From NCBI RefSeq assembly GCF_001938985.1, contig NZ_MKIN01000028.1, positions 1-64,000 on the forward strand: a DNA stretch of 64,000 nucleotides, in the 5' to 3' direction. Position 1 is the first letter of the stretch; each line of letters opens with the position of its first letter. Positions 44,078 through 52,554 of this stretch are shown here, piece after piece. This DNA is from Gillisella taibaishanensis (GTDB lineage: Bacteria > Pseudomonadota > Alphaproteobacteria > Rhizobiales > Rhizobiaceae). Under the pieces are notes generated by a model. It was given only the letters and a program-made list of their open reading frames with translations, was not told the DNA's origin and did not search any database. The position numbers were made by a program, and so were the translations under genes.

Positions 44078-45373
44078 TCACCCAGGCAGCCCGTCGTTTT
44101 TTAATGCTGTTTCCTCCGCCGGACGCGTGGGCTGCATACTGTCAACGCCGCGCGCCCGGTCGATCCACCGCATGACCGGCGTGACCGTGATACCATGCAT
44201 GACGACTGAAAGCAGGATAACGATGAAGACCGTCGCCCAGATCGTCGGCATACCGGTGAAAGATGCGGCACCTGTCGCAAAGCCCAGATAGTAGATCGAG
44301 CCCAGTCCTCGGATACCGAATACGGAGACGATGAGCTTCTCCGACGCGGGACGCCGACACCCCAAAAGGCTGATCCAGCCCGCCAGCGGCCGGACGACGG
44401 CGAGGACGAGCACTGCGACAGCGATGACGCGCCAGTCCGCCTCCGCGAACAGACCGCCATCTGCGATTACTGCGCCGAAGCAAACCAGCACCACCATCGT
44501 CAGCAGCCGCTCGATCTGTTCTCCGAAGTCGTGAAGCTGGTGGTGGAACGCGCTCTCGCGCTCGACGCTACGCAACGTCAGTGCGGTAACGAAGACCGCG
44601 ACGAAGCCGTAGCCATGGATGAGCTCGGTCGCACCATAGGAAAGGCAGGTGAAACCCAACGCGGCCAGGCCATCGCCCGTCTTCGCAATCCGGCCTGTCT
44701 CCGGCACCCTGAACGTGAAATATCCCAGAATGCGACCAGCCAACCATCCCATGGCGATCCCAGCCACCAGCTTCCAGACAACGTCGAACAGAAGCCAGTT
44801 CCCGACCCAGTCCCAAGCAGAACCGGCTTTTGTCATGGCGACGGCGGCTAGCACGAACGGAAATGACAGCCCGTCGTTCAACCCAGCCTCCGAGGTGAGC
44901 GCAAAGCGAATATCGTCCTCTTCGCCTGTCTGTGGAGGTCCGACCTGGATGTCCGAGGCGAGAACAGGGTCCGTCGGGGCGAGGGCGGCCCCGAGGAGGA
45001 GGGCTGAAGCCGACCCAAGACCGAGCATACCCCAGCCCAGGATGGCGATGGCCCCAATCGACAGAGGCATGGCGATACCGAGCAACCTCCATGTCGTTGT
45101 CCAGCTCTTCAAGCCTAAGGGCCGGTCGATTTTGAGACCGGCACCCATCAGGGCGACAATGACAACAAACTCGGTGAGGTGTTCGGCCCAAATGGGGTTT
45201 TTGATTGGGTTCCATTGAGGAAGAGGAGTGAACGGCGACCATGCCACAACGATGCCGATCGCGATGCAGCAGATCGGAAGCGACAATGGCATCCGCTTCA
45301 GAAAAAGCGGAAGCCAGGTCGTCAAAAGCACGACGGCGCCAAATATGAAGAGTGTGACGACGTAGTGGTTCAT
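44078..45373 (-). CDS. CPA1-type cation:proton antiporter
   Basis: A 431-residue integral membrane cation/proton antiporter. Features are GAALAPTDPVLASDIQVGPP (about residues 126-145, the key acidic P-T-D-P motif of CPA1), FALTSEAGLNDGLSFPFVLAAVAM in the following helices, and the later FGIRGLGSIYYLGFA segment. It has about 12 hydrophobic helices and would extrude Na+ or K+ in exchange for protons. An AAGGAGCAGC-type site precedes the ATG. It is followed by no obvious partner and lies downstream of the transketolase gene on the same strand. Confidence 0.88.
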   Translation of the reverse strand: MNHYVVTLFIFGAVVLLTTWLPLFLKRMPLSLPICCIAIGIVVAWSPFTPLPQWNPIKNPIWAEHLTEFVVIVALMGAGLKIDRPLGLKSWTTTWRLLGIAMPLSIGAIAILGWGMLGLGSASALLLGAALAPTDPVLASDIQVGPPQTGEEDDIRFALTSEAGLNDGLSFPFVLAAVAMTKAGSAWDWVGNWLLFDVVWKLVAGIAMGWLAGRILGYFTFRVPETGRIAKTGDGLAALGFTCLSYGATELIHGYGFVAVFVTALTLRSVERESAFHHQLHDFGEQIERLLTMVVLVCFGAVIADGGLFAEADWRVIAVAVLVLAVVRPLAGWISLLGCRRPASEKLIVSVFGIRGLGSIYYLGFATGAASFTGMPTIWATVFIVILLSVVMHGITVTPVMRWIDRARGVDSMQPTRPAEETALKNDGLPG

Positions 45374-45536
45374 TGCTGCTCCTTGATATCCGACAACGTC
45401 GATCGGGGAGGGCTGTTCCTTAAACGAATACAGGCTGCCTGCGAGGTGCCCACTGCCTCAAAGGTCCAGATCGAGGAACCGTCGATGATTGGCCGGCGGC
45501 GGGCCAACCCCAGCAGGCGGTCTGCCGCAGTGCCGG

Positions 45537-47564
45537 TCACGCGTGAGCGGCAGCTTTTCGTCCGGCTCTTACAACGGCATCGATGGTAATGTCGAACTTC
45601 TTGTAAACATCGTCGATCTTGCCCGACGCACCGAACTCGTGCATCCCGACGAATTCGCCGTCTAGGCCAAGATACCGGTCCCAGGAATCGCGCACCGCCG
45701 CTTCGACGGCCACACGCGCCCGCGTGTCTCCGATGACCTCGCGCTGATAACTCGGATCTTGCCGCTCGAACAGCAGACGGCATGGCATCGACACGACTGC
45801 CGTCCGAATACCGTCTTTTTGCAAAACATCGCGGGCCTCGACGGCGAGGTGCAGCTCGGAACCCGTGGCAAAGATTGTCAGCTGTCGTTCGCCGCCCTCT
45901 GCATCGAGCAGCACATAGGCGCCTTTCGCCGACAGATTCTCCGAAGACCCGTCTTTTCGAAGCATCGGCATTGGCTGGCGCGACAGCGCGATCAGCGCTG
46001 CCTCACGCGGAGTATCCAGAATAGCTTCCCAGCATTCTGCCGTTTCGATCGGATCGCCCGGTCGATAGACGGCGAGCCTCGGAATCGCGCGCAATGCGCT
46101 GAGATGCTCGATGGGCTGATGGGTCGGGCCGTCTTCACCGAGTCCGATGGAATCATGGGTCATGACGAAGATAGAGCGAACCTCCATCATCGCTGCCAGC
46201 CGGATCGATGGCCGGCAATAGTCTGAAAACGTCAGGAATGTGCCGCCGTAAGGGATGATCCCGCCATGCAGCGCCAAACCATTCAAGGCCGCCGCCATCC
46301 CGTGTTCTCGCACGCCATAATGAATGTAGGAGCCTGCGAAATCATCAGGCGTAATCTCGACCTGATTTTTCGCTTTGGTATTGTTGGACGGCGTGAGGTC
46401 GGCGGAGCCGCCGAGCAGTTCCGGAATGGCGTCATAAAGGTGGTTGAGGACGATACCGCTCGCCTGACGGGTCGCCAGTTCTTTGTCGGATGTAAGGAGC
46501 TCGGCTTTAGCGGCATCGATGGCTGAGCGCCAATCCGGCGGCAGATCACCCTTCATGCGCCGCGCGAAATCACGGTTTCCGCTGTCTTCGACCGCTTTCG
46601 CCCAGTCGGCGCGAGCCGCACGGCCTTTCCTGCCGATCGCACGCCAGGCGTCCAGCAGATCCGCCGGGATTTGGAAGGGCGGCGATGACCAGCCAAGGAT
46701 TTCACGGGCGCCGGCGATCTCGTCTTCACCTGGTGCGTCACTGTGGGCCTTTTGCGTACCCGCCTTGGTCGGGAAGCCAAACCCGATCACTGTCTTGCAG
46801 GCAATCAGGGAAGGGCGGTCCTTTACTTTCTGAGCTTGCACAATTGCGGCTCGGATGGCGTCGGTATCATGACCATCAATTTCCTGGACGTGCCATCGGG
46901 CGGCCTCGAAACGTGCCGGCTGGTTGTCGGATTCCGCAAGGCTGGTCGCACCATCGATGGAAATCGAATTGTCGTCCCAGAACGCGATCAGCTTGCCGAG
47001 TTTCAGGTGACCTGCAAGCGAAATGGCCTCATGGCTGATCCCCTCCATTAGGCAGCCATCACCTAGGAACACATAAGTATGGTGATCGACGAGATCATCG
47101 CCGAACGAGCTATTCAGGATGCGTTCGCCCAGAGCCAGACCAACCGAGTTCGCGAGCCCCTGGCCGAGTGGACCGGTGGTGGTCTCGATTCCTGTTGCAT
47201 GGTGATATTCCGGATGACCGGCAGTGCGACTATCGATTTGCCTGAAACGCTTGATCTCTTCGATCGTCATGTCCTCGTATCCGGTTAGATACAGCAAGCT
47301 GTAGAGCAGCATCGATCCGTGGCCGTTGGAGATCAGGAACCGATCCCGATCAAACCAGTGAGGATCGGCTGCATCGAATTTGAGGAATTCGGAAAACAGC
47401 ACGGTTGCGATATCGGCCATTCCCATCGGCATGCCGGGGTGGCCGCTCTTGGCCGCCTGGACGGCATCCATTGACAGAAAGCGGATACAATTGGCCATAT
47501 CGCGCAGATGCTGATCTTTTGGCGCTGGTACGGTCTTACGGTCTCGATTGGCGATATCGGACAT
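45537..47564 (-). CDS. tkt: Transketolase
   Basis: A 675-residue thiamine-diphosphate-dependent transketolase, moving two-carbon units between sugar phosphates in the pentose phosphate or Calvin pathways. Motifs are HPGMPMGMADIATVLF near residue 42, GPLGQGLANSVGLA, the diphosphate site GDGCLMEGISHEA near residue 160, and the pyrimidine domain with THDSIGLGEDGPTHQPIEHL near residue 478. The C-terminal domain has MPCRLLFERQDPSYQ. The start is set by AAAAGGAG at 47564, although the frame is open for 56 more codons. It is probably an additional copy on this accessory replicon, because no other pentose-phosphate genes are near. Confidence 0.93.
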   Translation of the reverse strand: MSDIANRDRKTVPAPKDQHLRDMANCIRFLSMDAVQAAKSGHPGMPMGMADIATVLFSEFLKFDAADPHWFDRDRFLISNGHGSMLLYSLLYLTGYEDMTIEEIKRFRQIDSRTAGHPEYHHATGIETTTGPLGQGLANSVGLALGERILNSSFGDDLVDHHTYVFLGDGCLMEGISHEAISLAGHLKLGKLIAFWDDNSISIDGATSLAESDNQPARFEAARWHVQEIDGHDTDAIRAAIVQAQKVKDRPSLIACKTVIGFGFPTKAGTQKAHSDAPGEDEIAGAREILGWSSPPFQIPADLLDAWRAIGRKGRAARADWAKAVEDSGNRDFARRMKGDLPPDWRSAIDAAKAELLTSDKELATRQASGIVLNHLYDAIPELLGGSADLTPSNNTKAKNQVEITPDDFAGSYIHYGVREHGMAAALNGLALHGGIIPYGGTFLTFSDYCRPSIRLAAMMEVRSIFVMTHDSIGLGEDGPTHQPIEHLSALRAIPRLAVYRPGDPIETAECWEAILDTPREAALIALSRQPMPMLRKDGSSENLSAKGAYVLLDAEGGERQLTIFATGSELHLAVEARDVLQKDGIRTAVVSMPCRLLFERQDPSYQREVIGDTRARVAVEAAVRDSWDRYLGLDGEFVGMHEFGASGKIDDVYKKFDITIDAVVRAGRKAAAHA

Positions 47565-47742
47565 AATCACTCCTTTTGCCTGCCTGCGCCTGCAATCCTT
47601 GGAACGATGCAGATTGCAAGCATTGCTAGTGCTCTGGTGTCTTGATGATGCGAGGTGTTGAACGAAGCGGCGGAGCGCGAGTTCCCCAAATCGGGCTCTT
47701 CTTCCGATGGAGCGAGGCTGCCACCTACGCAACTGACGCTGC

Positions 47743-48537
47743 CTACTCTGTCATTTTATCGGCACGCTTCAGCGCTTTACTGCGGGGTTGTCCATTGGAT
47801 GCGGAAATCCCGCCATCGACAGGCAAATTGACGCCAGTCACAAAGCGAGCGTCGTCGCTGGCTAGAAATGCAATGACAGCCGCCACGTCCTCTGGTTTTC
47901 CGGGTCCTTGTAGGGCGAACCGCTCATTGAATTTCGCAATGACCTTGTCGTCGCCCATCATATCCTCGGTCATCCCGGTGCGCGTCAGGCTGGGGCAGAC
48001 GGCGTTTACCCGAATGCCATCCTTGCCGTGATCCATGGCCATTGCACGGGTTAAGTTGGTGACCGCTCCCTTGGCAGCGTTGTAGGCTGCCATCCCCCAG
48101 TCGCCCCCCGTCCCGGAGACGGAACTAACATTGACGATCGATCCCTTCGATGCCTTGAGATGTGGAATGGCGGCGCGGGATGCATAAAAGACGCCGTCCA
48201 GATCGGTCGCCATGACCTTGCGCCAATCGTCCGAAGACAGCGATCCGACATCGCCCTGTGCGACGACGCCAGCATTGTTGACCAGTACGTCGAGACGACC
48301 TGCCTTCTTTGTCGTCTGAGCCACAAGGCTTGCGACATCATCCTCGTTCGAAATATCGGCCTCAACGATCGTCACCTTGTCGACAGGGTAGGGCTTTGCG
48401 ACAGCCTCAAGCTTGGATTTCGTCCGCCCCACCAGCGTCACGAACGCGCCCTCACCGAGGAAACGCTCGGCGGTTGCCTTGCCGATACCCGAGCCGGCAC
48501 CCGTGACGATGACGACCTTGTCCGCGAAACGCTGCAT
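47743..48537 (-). CDS. SDR-family NAD(P)-dependent oxidoreductase
   Basis: A 264-residue short-chain dehydrogenase. The cofactor motif is TGAGSGIG (residues 12-19), the NNAG motif is at LVNNAGVVAQ, and the catalytic set is Ser in VNVSSVSGTGG with YNAAK (Tyr and Lys) following about 13 residues later. The tail has FVTGVNLPVDGG. An AAGGAG site lies before the ATG. It probably reduces or oxidises a sugar, ketone or polyol; the specificity is not evident. It is upstream of transketolase on the same strand, with about 180 bases between. Confidence 0.88.
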   Translation of the reverse strand: MQRFADKVVIVTGAGSGIGKATAERFLGEGAFVTLVGRTKSKLEAVAKPYPVDKVTIVEADISNEDDVASLVAQTTKKAGRLDVLVNNAGVVAQGDVGSLSSDDWRKVMATDLDGVFYASRAAIPHLKASKGSIVNVSSVSGTGGDWGMAAYNAAKGAVTNLTRAMAMDHGKDGIRVNAVCPSLTRTGMTEDMMGDDKVIAKFNERFALQGPGKPEDVAAVIAFLASDDARFVTGVNLPVDGGISASNGQPRSKALKRADKMTE

Positions 48538-49111
48538 GGAATTCTCCTTGTAAATGCAATGGCCTCCCAAGGCTGGAACGGGTCGGCCTCGAATTATGTT
48601 CCAGAGCTTTCAGCACCGCTCTTCCAGGATTTCGCACGCTGCCGGACCGCTAGCCACCGCTCCCGTTCGAGGATGATCCCGGCTGCAGCGGCAAGGCCTG
48701 CCGGATTGATCGGAGCGTTTTGTCAGAGGCCCCGTGAATAACTAGCGTGGGGTGGTGAAGGCCTTGAGGTCGGGCCTGAAATCGGTCCTGCCGAGCGCAC
48801 ACACAATCGACAGGCACCCCCGCAGACATGGTCGGCAGACCACGTTGGGGGCGTCGGTCCTGATAGCCCGGATCCAGACCAGAACGAAGGCGTGCGGCCG
48901 GCGGACCTCAATACCGAAAATGACCAGGGCGCAGGTTAAATGCGCTCGGCCCAGCTAATGCGACGGTCCAGCGGCGCTTCAAGCTGGTGAAGGGCCTAGA
49001 AGGCAAGACGAACCCACGTCGGAATTGATCTCGAGGAAATCCACCGGCGGAACAATTGCTACCAGCGATGGGTTACCCTTGCTCCAAGAACAACAGAAGG
49101 AGGAAACGACC
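48538..49111. other. Gene-poor stretch before the PRC-barrel gene
   Basis: Some 570 bases with only short or composition-poor frames. On the minus strand near 48595-48715 a stretch reads AGLAAAAGIILERERWLAVR and looks protein-like, perhaps a scrap of a lost gene. No repeat, promoter or RNA is clear. An AAGGAGG site just before 49112 belongs to the PRC-barrel gene. Confidence 0.35.
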
Positions 49112-49408
49112 ATGAACCATGCCAATCATGTAAAACTCGCCCAGACTGAGCTCACCCCCGCTATTCTCGAGGGCGCGACAATCTATGGAGCCGACGATCA
49201 TAAGGTCGGCAAGCTCGACCATATTCACGGAGCCGGCACTGGCGGCCGCGCCGTCATCGACGTCGGTGGCTTCCTTGGGATCGGCGCCAAGCCGGTCGCC
49301 GTGCCACTGGTTGATCTCCAGTTCATGCGCGACGAGGACGGTGACGTCCACGCGGTGACGACTTGGACCAAGGACCAGCTCAAGGACATGCCCGAACACA
49401 AGGAATGA
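49112..49408 (+). CDS. PRC-barrel domain protein
   Basis: A 98-residue PRC-barrel protein. The core is GATIYGADDHKVGKLDHIH (about residues 21-39), then RAVIDVGGFLGIGAKPVAVPL. Such small stress proteins of alphaproteobacteria have a beta-barrel that binds partners such as RNA-processing or photosynthetic proteins; here there is no second domain and no signal peptide. An excellent AAGGAGG site precedes the ATG, and a strong hairpin terminator follows 20 bases after the stop. It is a complete single-gene unit. Confidence 0.88.
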   Translation: MNHANHVKLAQTELTPAILEGATIYGADDHKVGKLDHIHGAGTGGRAVIDVGGFLGIGAKPVAVPLVDLQFMRDEDGDVHAVTTWTKDQLKDMPEHKE

Positions 49409-49429
49409 TAGAGTTTAGGCCTGAAACGC

Positions 49430-49460
49430 GAGCCCGGTTGTCACGCCGGGCTCTTCTTCG
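49430..49460 (+). terminator. Rho-independent terminator after the PRC-barrel gene
   Basis: An 8-bp stem (GAGCCCGG at 49430-49437, CCGGGCTC at 49446-49453) with loop TTGTCACG is followed by TTCTTC. The tract is only moderately T-rich. Confidence 0.8.
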
Positions 49461-49486
49461 TGCCGCGCAGATGACGGAGAATACCA

Positions 49487-49609
49487 ATGACGACTAATCC
49501 GACGACTGCCTATCCCAAACCGCCTTTCGGCAAGCCAACGCAACCATTTCCCGGCCTTGCTGGTCTAGTTTCGGCAGCAGGTGAAAAACATCTTACCGAG
49601 CAGGCCTAA
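49487..49609 (+). pseudogene. N-terminal stub of an SDR oxidoreductase
   Basis: Forty residues, MTTNPTTAYPKPPFGKPTQP then FPGLAGLVSAAG and a stop. The start YPKPPF...QPxPG is the distinctive leader of YhdF/YhxD-type SDR stress dehydrogenases, normally about 285 residues. After it the frame ends at once, and no downstream SDR core follows. Only the stub remains, possibly translated as a peptide. Confidence 0.65.
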
Positions 49610-49746
49610 CGCCACACTCGTCCCGTTGACAGGGAACCATCGAAAAACCAGCGCGTTCCCGATTTCTGTGGTTGGGGTGCGGGTGGTCTTACGTCGGAGG
49701 ATCCGGCCAAGCTCCCACGGAGAGCGAGGATGACAGGAACTTGCGC

Positions 49747-50724
49747 ATGATCATCGGATATCACGCATCTCATGAGCAGTTTGCGCCCCGCGAACTTTTA
49801 TCATACGTGCAAGCTGCGGAACATGCGGGTTTTCAGGCCATCATGACTTCCGATCACATCGCACCATGGCTGAGCCATCAGGGTAATTCCGGGAACAACT
49901 GGGCGTGGCTTGGTGCTGCTATGGCCAAAACGTCGCTTCCATTCGGCAGTTTGGCAATCCCAGGCGGCTGGCGATATCACCCCGCCGTCCTGGCGCATCT
50001 CATCGGAACGATCAGCGAAATGTTTCCCAATCGATTGCGCTGGATCGCAATGGGGAGCGGAGAGGCTCTCAACGAACATGTCGTCGGCTGCGGCTGGCCC
50101 GCCAAGGCAGAACGCAATGCGCGCCTTCTCGCGGGCACCGAGATTGTCCGTGGCCTTCTGCGCGGTGAAGAGGTTGATCGGTGTGATCCTTGGTTTGCTG
50201 TTGACAAGGCACGCCTGTGGTCGGCTCCGGCTAAGCCACCGGCCCTGTTGGCCGCTGCATTGTCGAAGGAGACCGCGCAATGGGCGGGCGGATGGTCCGA
50301 TGGACTGGTTACGATCAACAAGCCGAAGCAGAAACTCGTCGATATGAGGGAGGCCTATCGCCTTGGTGGCGGTGAGGATAAGCCGCTGGCACTGCAGATA
50401 CAAATTAGCTGGGCCGAGACCGAAACCGAGGCGAGGGCGGCGGCGTGGAAGGAATGGCGCAACGCAGCCTTGCCGCCCGTTTCCCTTTCAGACCTTCCAA
50501 TGCCTGAGGATTTTGAGAGGGCCACGCAGCACGTTCAGCCCGATGACATCGATGCAGTCATCCCGCTTGTCACGAGACCGGACAGGCTGATCGAGCTCAT
50601 CTCGGTAGCCGAAGCCTGCGGCTTCGGGGAGGTGTTTGTCCACAACGTCTCTCGCGACCAAATGGGCTTCCTCGACTTCATGAAGCGTCAGGTGCTTCCC
50701 GTCCTATGCGCATTCGACACCTGA
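49747..50724 (+). CDS. FMN-dependent LLM-class oxidoreductase (TIGR03885 type)
   Basis: A 325-residue luciferase-like TIM-barrel protein beginning MIIGYHASHEQFAPRELLSY. Typical features are TSDHIAPWLSHQGNSGNNWAWLGAA (residues about 37-61) and GSGEALNEHVVG, the flavin-binding motif near residue 101. It matches the TIGR03885 subgroup, which is usually found beside trehalose-synthase-type GH13 enzymes, as here. F420 or FMN may be the cofactor, and the reaction is unknown. The start is placed at the conserved N-terminus. The next GH13 gene begins about 60 bases after this stop, so an operon is likely. Confidence 0.85.
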   Translation: MIIGYHASHEQFAPRELLSYVQAAEHAGFQAIMTSDHIAPWLSHQGNSGNNWAWLGAAMAKTSLPFGSLAIPGGWRYHPAVLAHLIGTISEMFPNRLRWIAMGSGEALNEHVVGCGWPAKAERNARLLAGTEIVRGLLRGEEVDRCDPWFAVDKARLWSAPAKPPALLAAALSKETAQWAGGWSDGLVTINKPKQKLVDMREAYRLGGGEDKPLALQIQISWAETETEARAAAWKEWRNAALPPVSLSDLPMPEDFERATQHVQPDDIDAVIPLVTRPDRLIELISVAEACGFGEVFVHNVSRDQMGFLDFMKRQVLPVLCAFDT

Positions 50725-50786
50725 CTATCGGCGGAACACCGTCACGCTGAGTGCCTGCAGATGATTTTTTGAGAAGGAAAGCGACC

Positions 50787-52448
50787 TTGATTAACGACCT
50801 CTGGTACAAGAACGCCGTCGTATACTGCCTATCCGTGGAGACTTTCATGGATGCCAACGGTGACGGAGTGGGCGATTTCCAGGGTCTTCAACGACGGCTG
50901 GATTATCTGTCCGGCCTCGGCGTCAATGCCATCTGGCTGATGCCGTTTCAAGCCTCGCCAGGTCTCGATGATGGCTACGACGTTTCCGACTATTACAACA
51001 TCGATCCCCGATACGGCACGCTCGGCGATTTCGTCGAATTTACCCATAGTGCCAAGCAACGAGGTATTCGGGTGCTGATCGATCTCGTCGTCAATCACAC
51101 GTCCGATCAGCATCCTTGGTTCAAGCAGGCCTGCGCCGACAAGAGTTCTCGATATAGGGACTGGTACGTATGGTCCGAGAAGAAGCCGGAAAATGCTGAT
51201 GAGGGCATGGTCTTTCCCGGTGTACAGAAGACCACATGGACACGGGACGAAAAGTCCGGCGAATACTATTTTCACCGCTTCTTCAAATTCCAACCTGATC
51301 TCAACACCGGCAATCCGTATGTCCAGGCGGAAATTCTCAAGATCATGGGTTTCTGGATACAGCTCGGCGTATCAGGTTTTCGCATGGACGCCGTTCCCTT
51401 CGTGATTGCCGAAAAAGGCGCAGATGTGAAGGCATCGAAGCCGCAGTTCGATCTGCTGCGCCGTTTCCGCGAGTTCCTGCAGTGGCGAAAGGGTGACAGC
51501 ATCATCCTGGCAGAGGCCAATGTCGTGCCCAAGGAAAACCTGCAATATTTCGGCGATGACGGCGACCGCATGCAGATGATGTTCAATTTCCACGTCAATC
51601 AGGCTCTGTTTTACGCGCTTGCAAGTGCCGATACCCGCCCCCTCGCCAAGGCGATGAACGAGACCCGCGAGCGACCGCAAACGGGGCAATGGGGAATATT
51701 CCTGCGAAACCACGACGAACTCGACCTCGGCCGGCTGACGGAAAAACAGCGGCAAGCCGTGTTTTCGGCTTTCGGCCCGGACAAGGACATGCAGCTCTAT
51801 GATCGCGGGATACGCCGTCGCCTGGCGCCGATGCTAGGCGGCGATCCCAGGCGTCTCAAGCTTGCCTATAGCCTGATGTATTCGCTACCGGGCACGCCGG
51901 TGCTGCGATATGGCGACGAGATCGGCATGGGAGACGATCTTGCATTGGAGGAGCGCAACTGCGCCCGCACGCCCATGCAATGGTCAACCGAGCCGCACGG
52001 CGGCTTCACCAAGGCGGAAAAACCCGTCCTGCCAGTCATCAACGAAGGTCCATACGGGTTCGAACACGTCAATGTCGCGGCGCAGCGGCGGGACCCGGAA
52101 TCGATGCTGAACTGGACGGAACGGATGATCCGTATGCGAAAAGAAGCCCCAGAAATCGGCTGGGGAACCTTCAGCGTTCTTGATTGCGGCGATACCGGCG
52201 TGCTGGCGATGCGCTATGACTGGCGCAACAATGCCGTTGTCATCATTCACAATCTCCATGACAAGCCGGTCGAGATCACGTTCGATCCCGGCGTAGGGGA
52301 CAGTGGACACGTCCTGATCGACATCGCCGACGGCGGCGACAGCACGGCTGACGAGAAAGGCCGGCATAACATGGTACTCGAGCCATTCGGTTATCGCTGG
52401 TACCGCGCAGGCGGGCTCGATTACCTCCTCAAGAGAAGCGACATCTGA
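50787..52448 (+). CDS. GH13 alpha-glucanotransferase/trehalose synthase-like
   Basis: A 553-residue GH13 enzyme related to trehalose synthase (maltose to trehalose). The family regions are present: DLVVNHTSDQHPW, then nucleophile Asp about residue 200 in GFRMDAVPF, acid/base Glu about 243 in ILAEANV, and the transition-state HD about 308 in RNHDELDL. The C-terminal beta-sandwich includes WRNNAVVIIHNLHDKPVEITF. The start is a TTG at 50787 (LINDLWYKN), chosen because GAAGGA lies just upstream; the GTG at 50751 is less likely. Full trehalose synthases also carry a C-terminal kinase-like part, absent here. It lies between an LLM gene and a second GH13 gene. Confidence 0.87.
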   Translation: MINDLWYKNAVVYCLSVETFMDANGDGVGDFQGLQRRLDYLSGLGVNAIWLMPFQASPGLDDGYDVSDYYNIDPRYGTLGDFVEFTHSAKQRGIRVLIDLVVNHTSDQHPWFKQACADKSSRYRDWYVWSEKKPENADEGMVFPGVQKTTWTRDEKSGEYYFHRFFKFQPDLNTGNPYVQAEILKIMGFWIQLGVSGFRMDAVPFVIAEKGADVKASKPQFDLLRRFREFLQWRKGDSIILAEANVVPKENLQYFGDDGDRMQMMFNFHVNQALFYALASADTRPLAKAMNETRERPQTGQWGIFLRNHDELDLGRLTEKQRQAVFSAFGPDKDMQLYDRGIRRRLAPMLGGDPRRLKLAYSLMYSLPGTPVLRYGDEIGMGDDLALEERNCARTPMQWSTEPHGGFTKAEKPVLPVINEGPYGFEHVNVAAQRRDPESMLNWTERMIRMRKEAPEIGWGTFSVLDCGDTGVLAMRYDWRNNAVVIIHNLHDKPVEITFDPGVGDSGHVLIDIADGGDSTADEKGRHNMVLEPFGYRWYRAGGLDYLLKRSDI

Positions 52449-52554
52449 CCGCTCATCGGAACCTCGGCCTAGCTCTGCCGTTGCCCGATCAGGCGAAGAC
52501 GCAGCTCTTGCCATCCGTCATTCCGCCAGCCGGCTCAAACCCGCGAGATCCGAA

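Noticed and set aside
45370-45536. Small gene between transketolase and antiporter
   Set aside because: The open frame is the extension of an antisense frame through transketolase and includes the antiporter's ribosome-binding site; no protein-like features.
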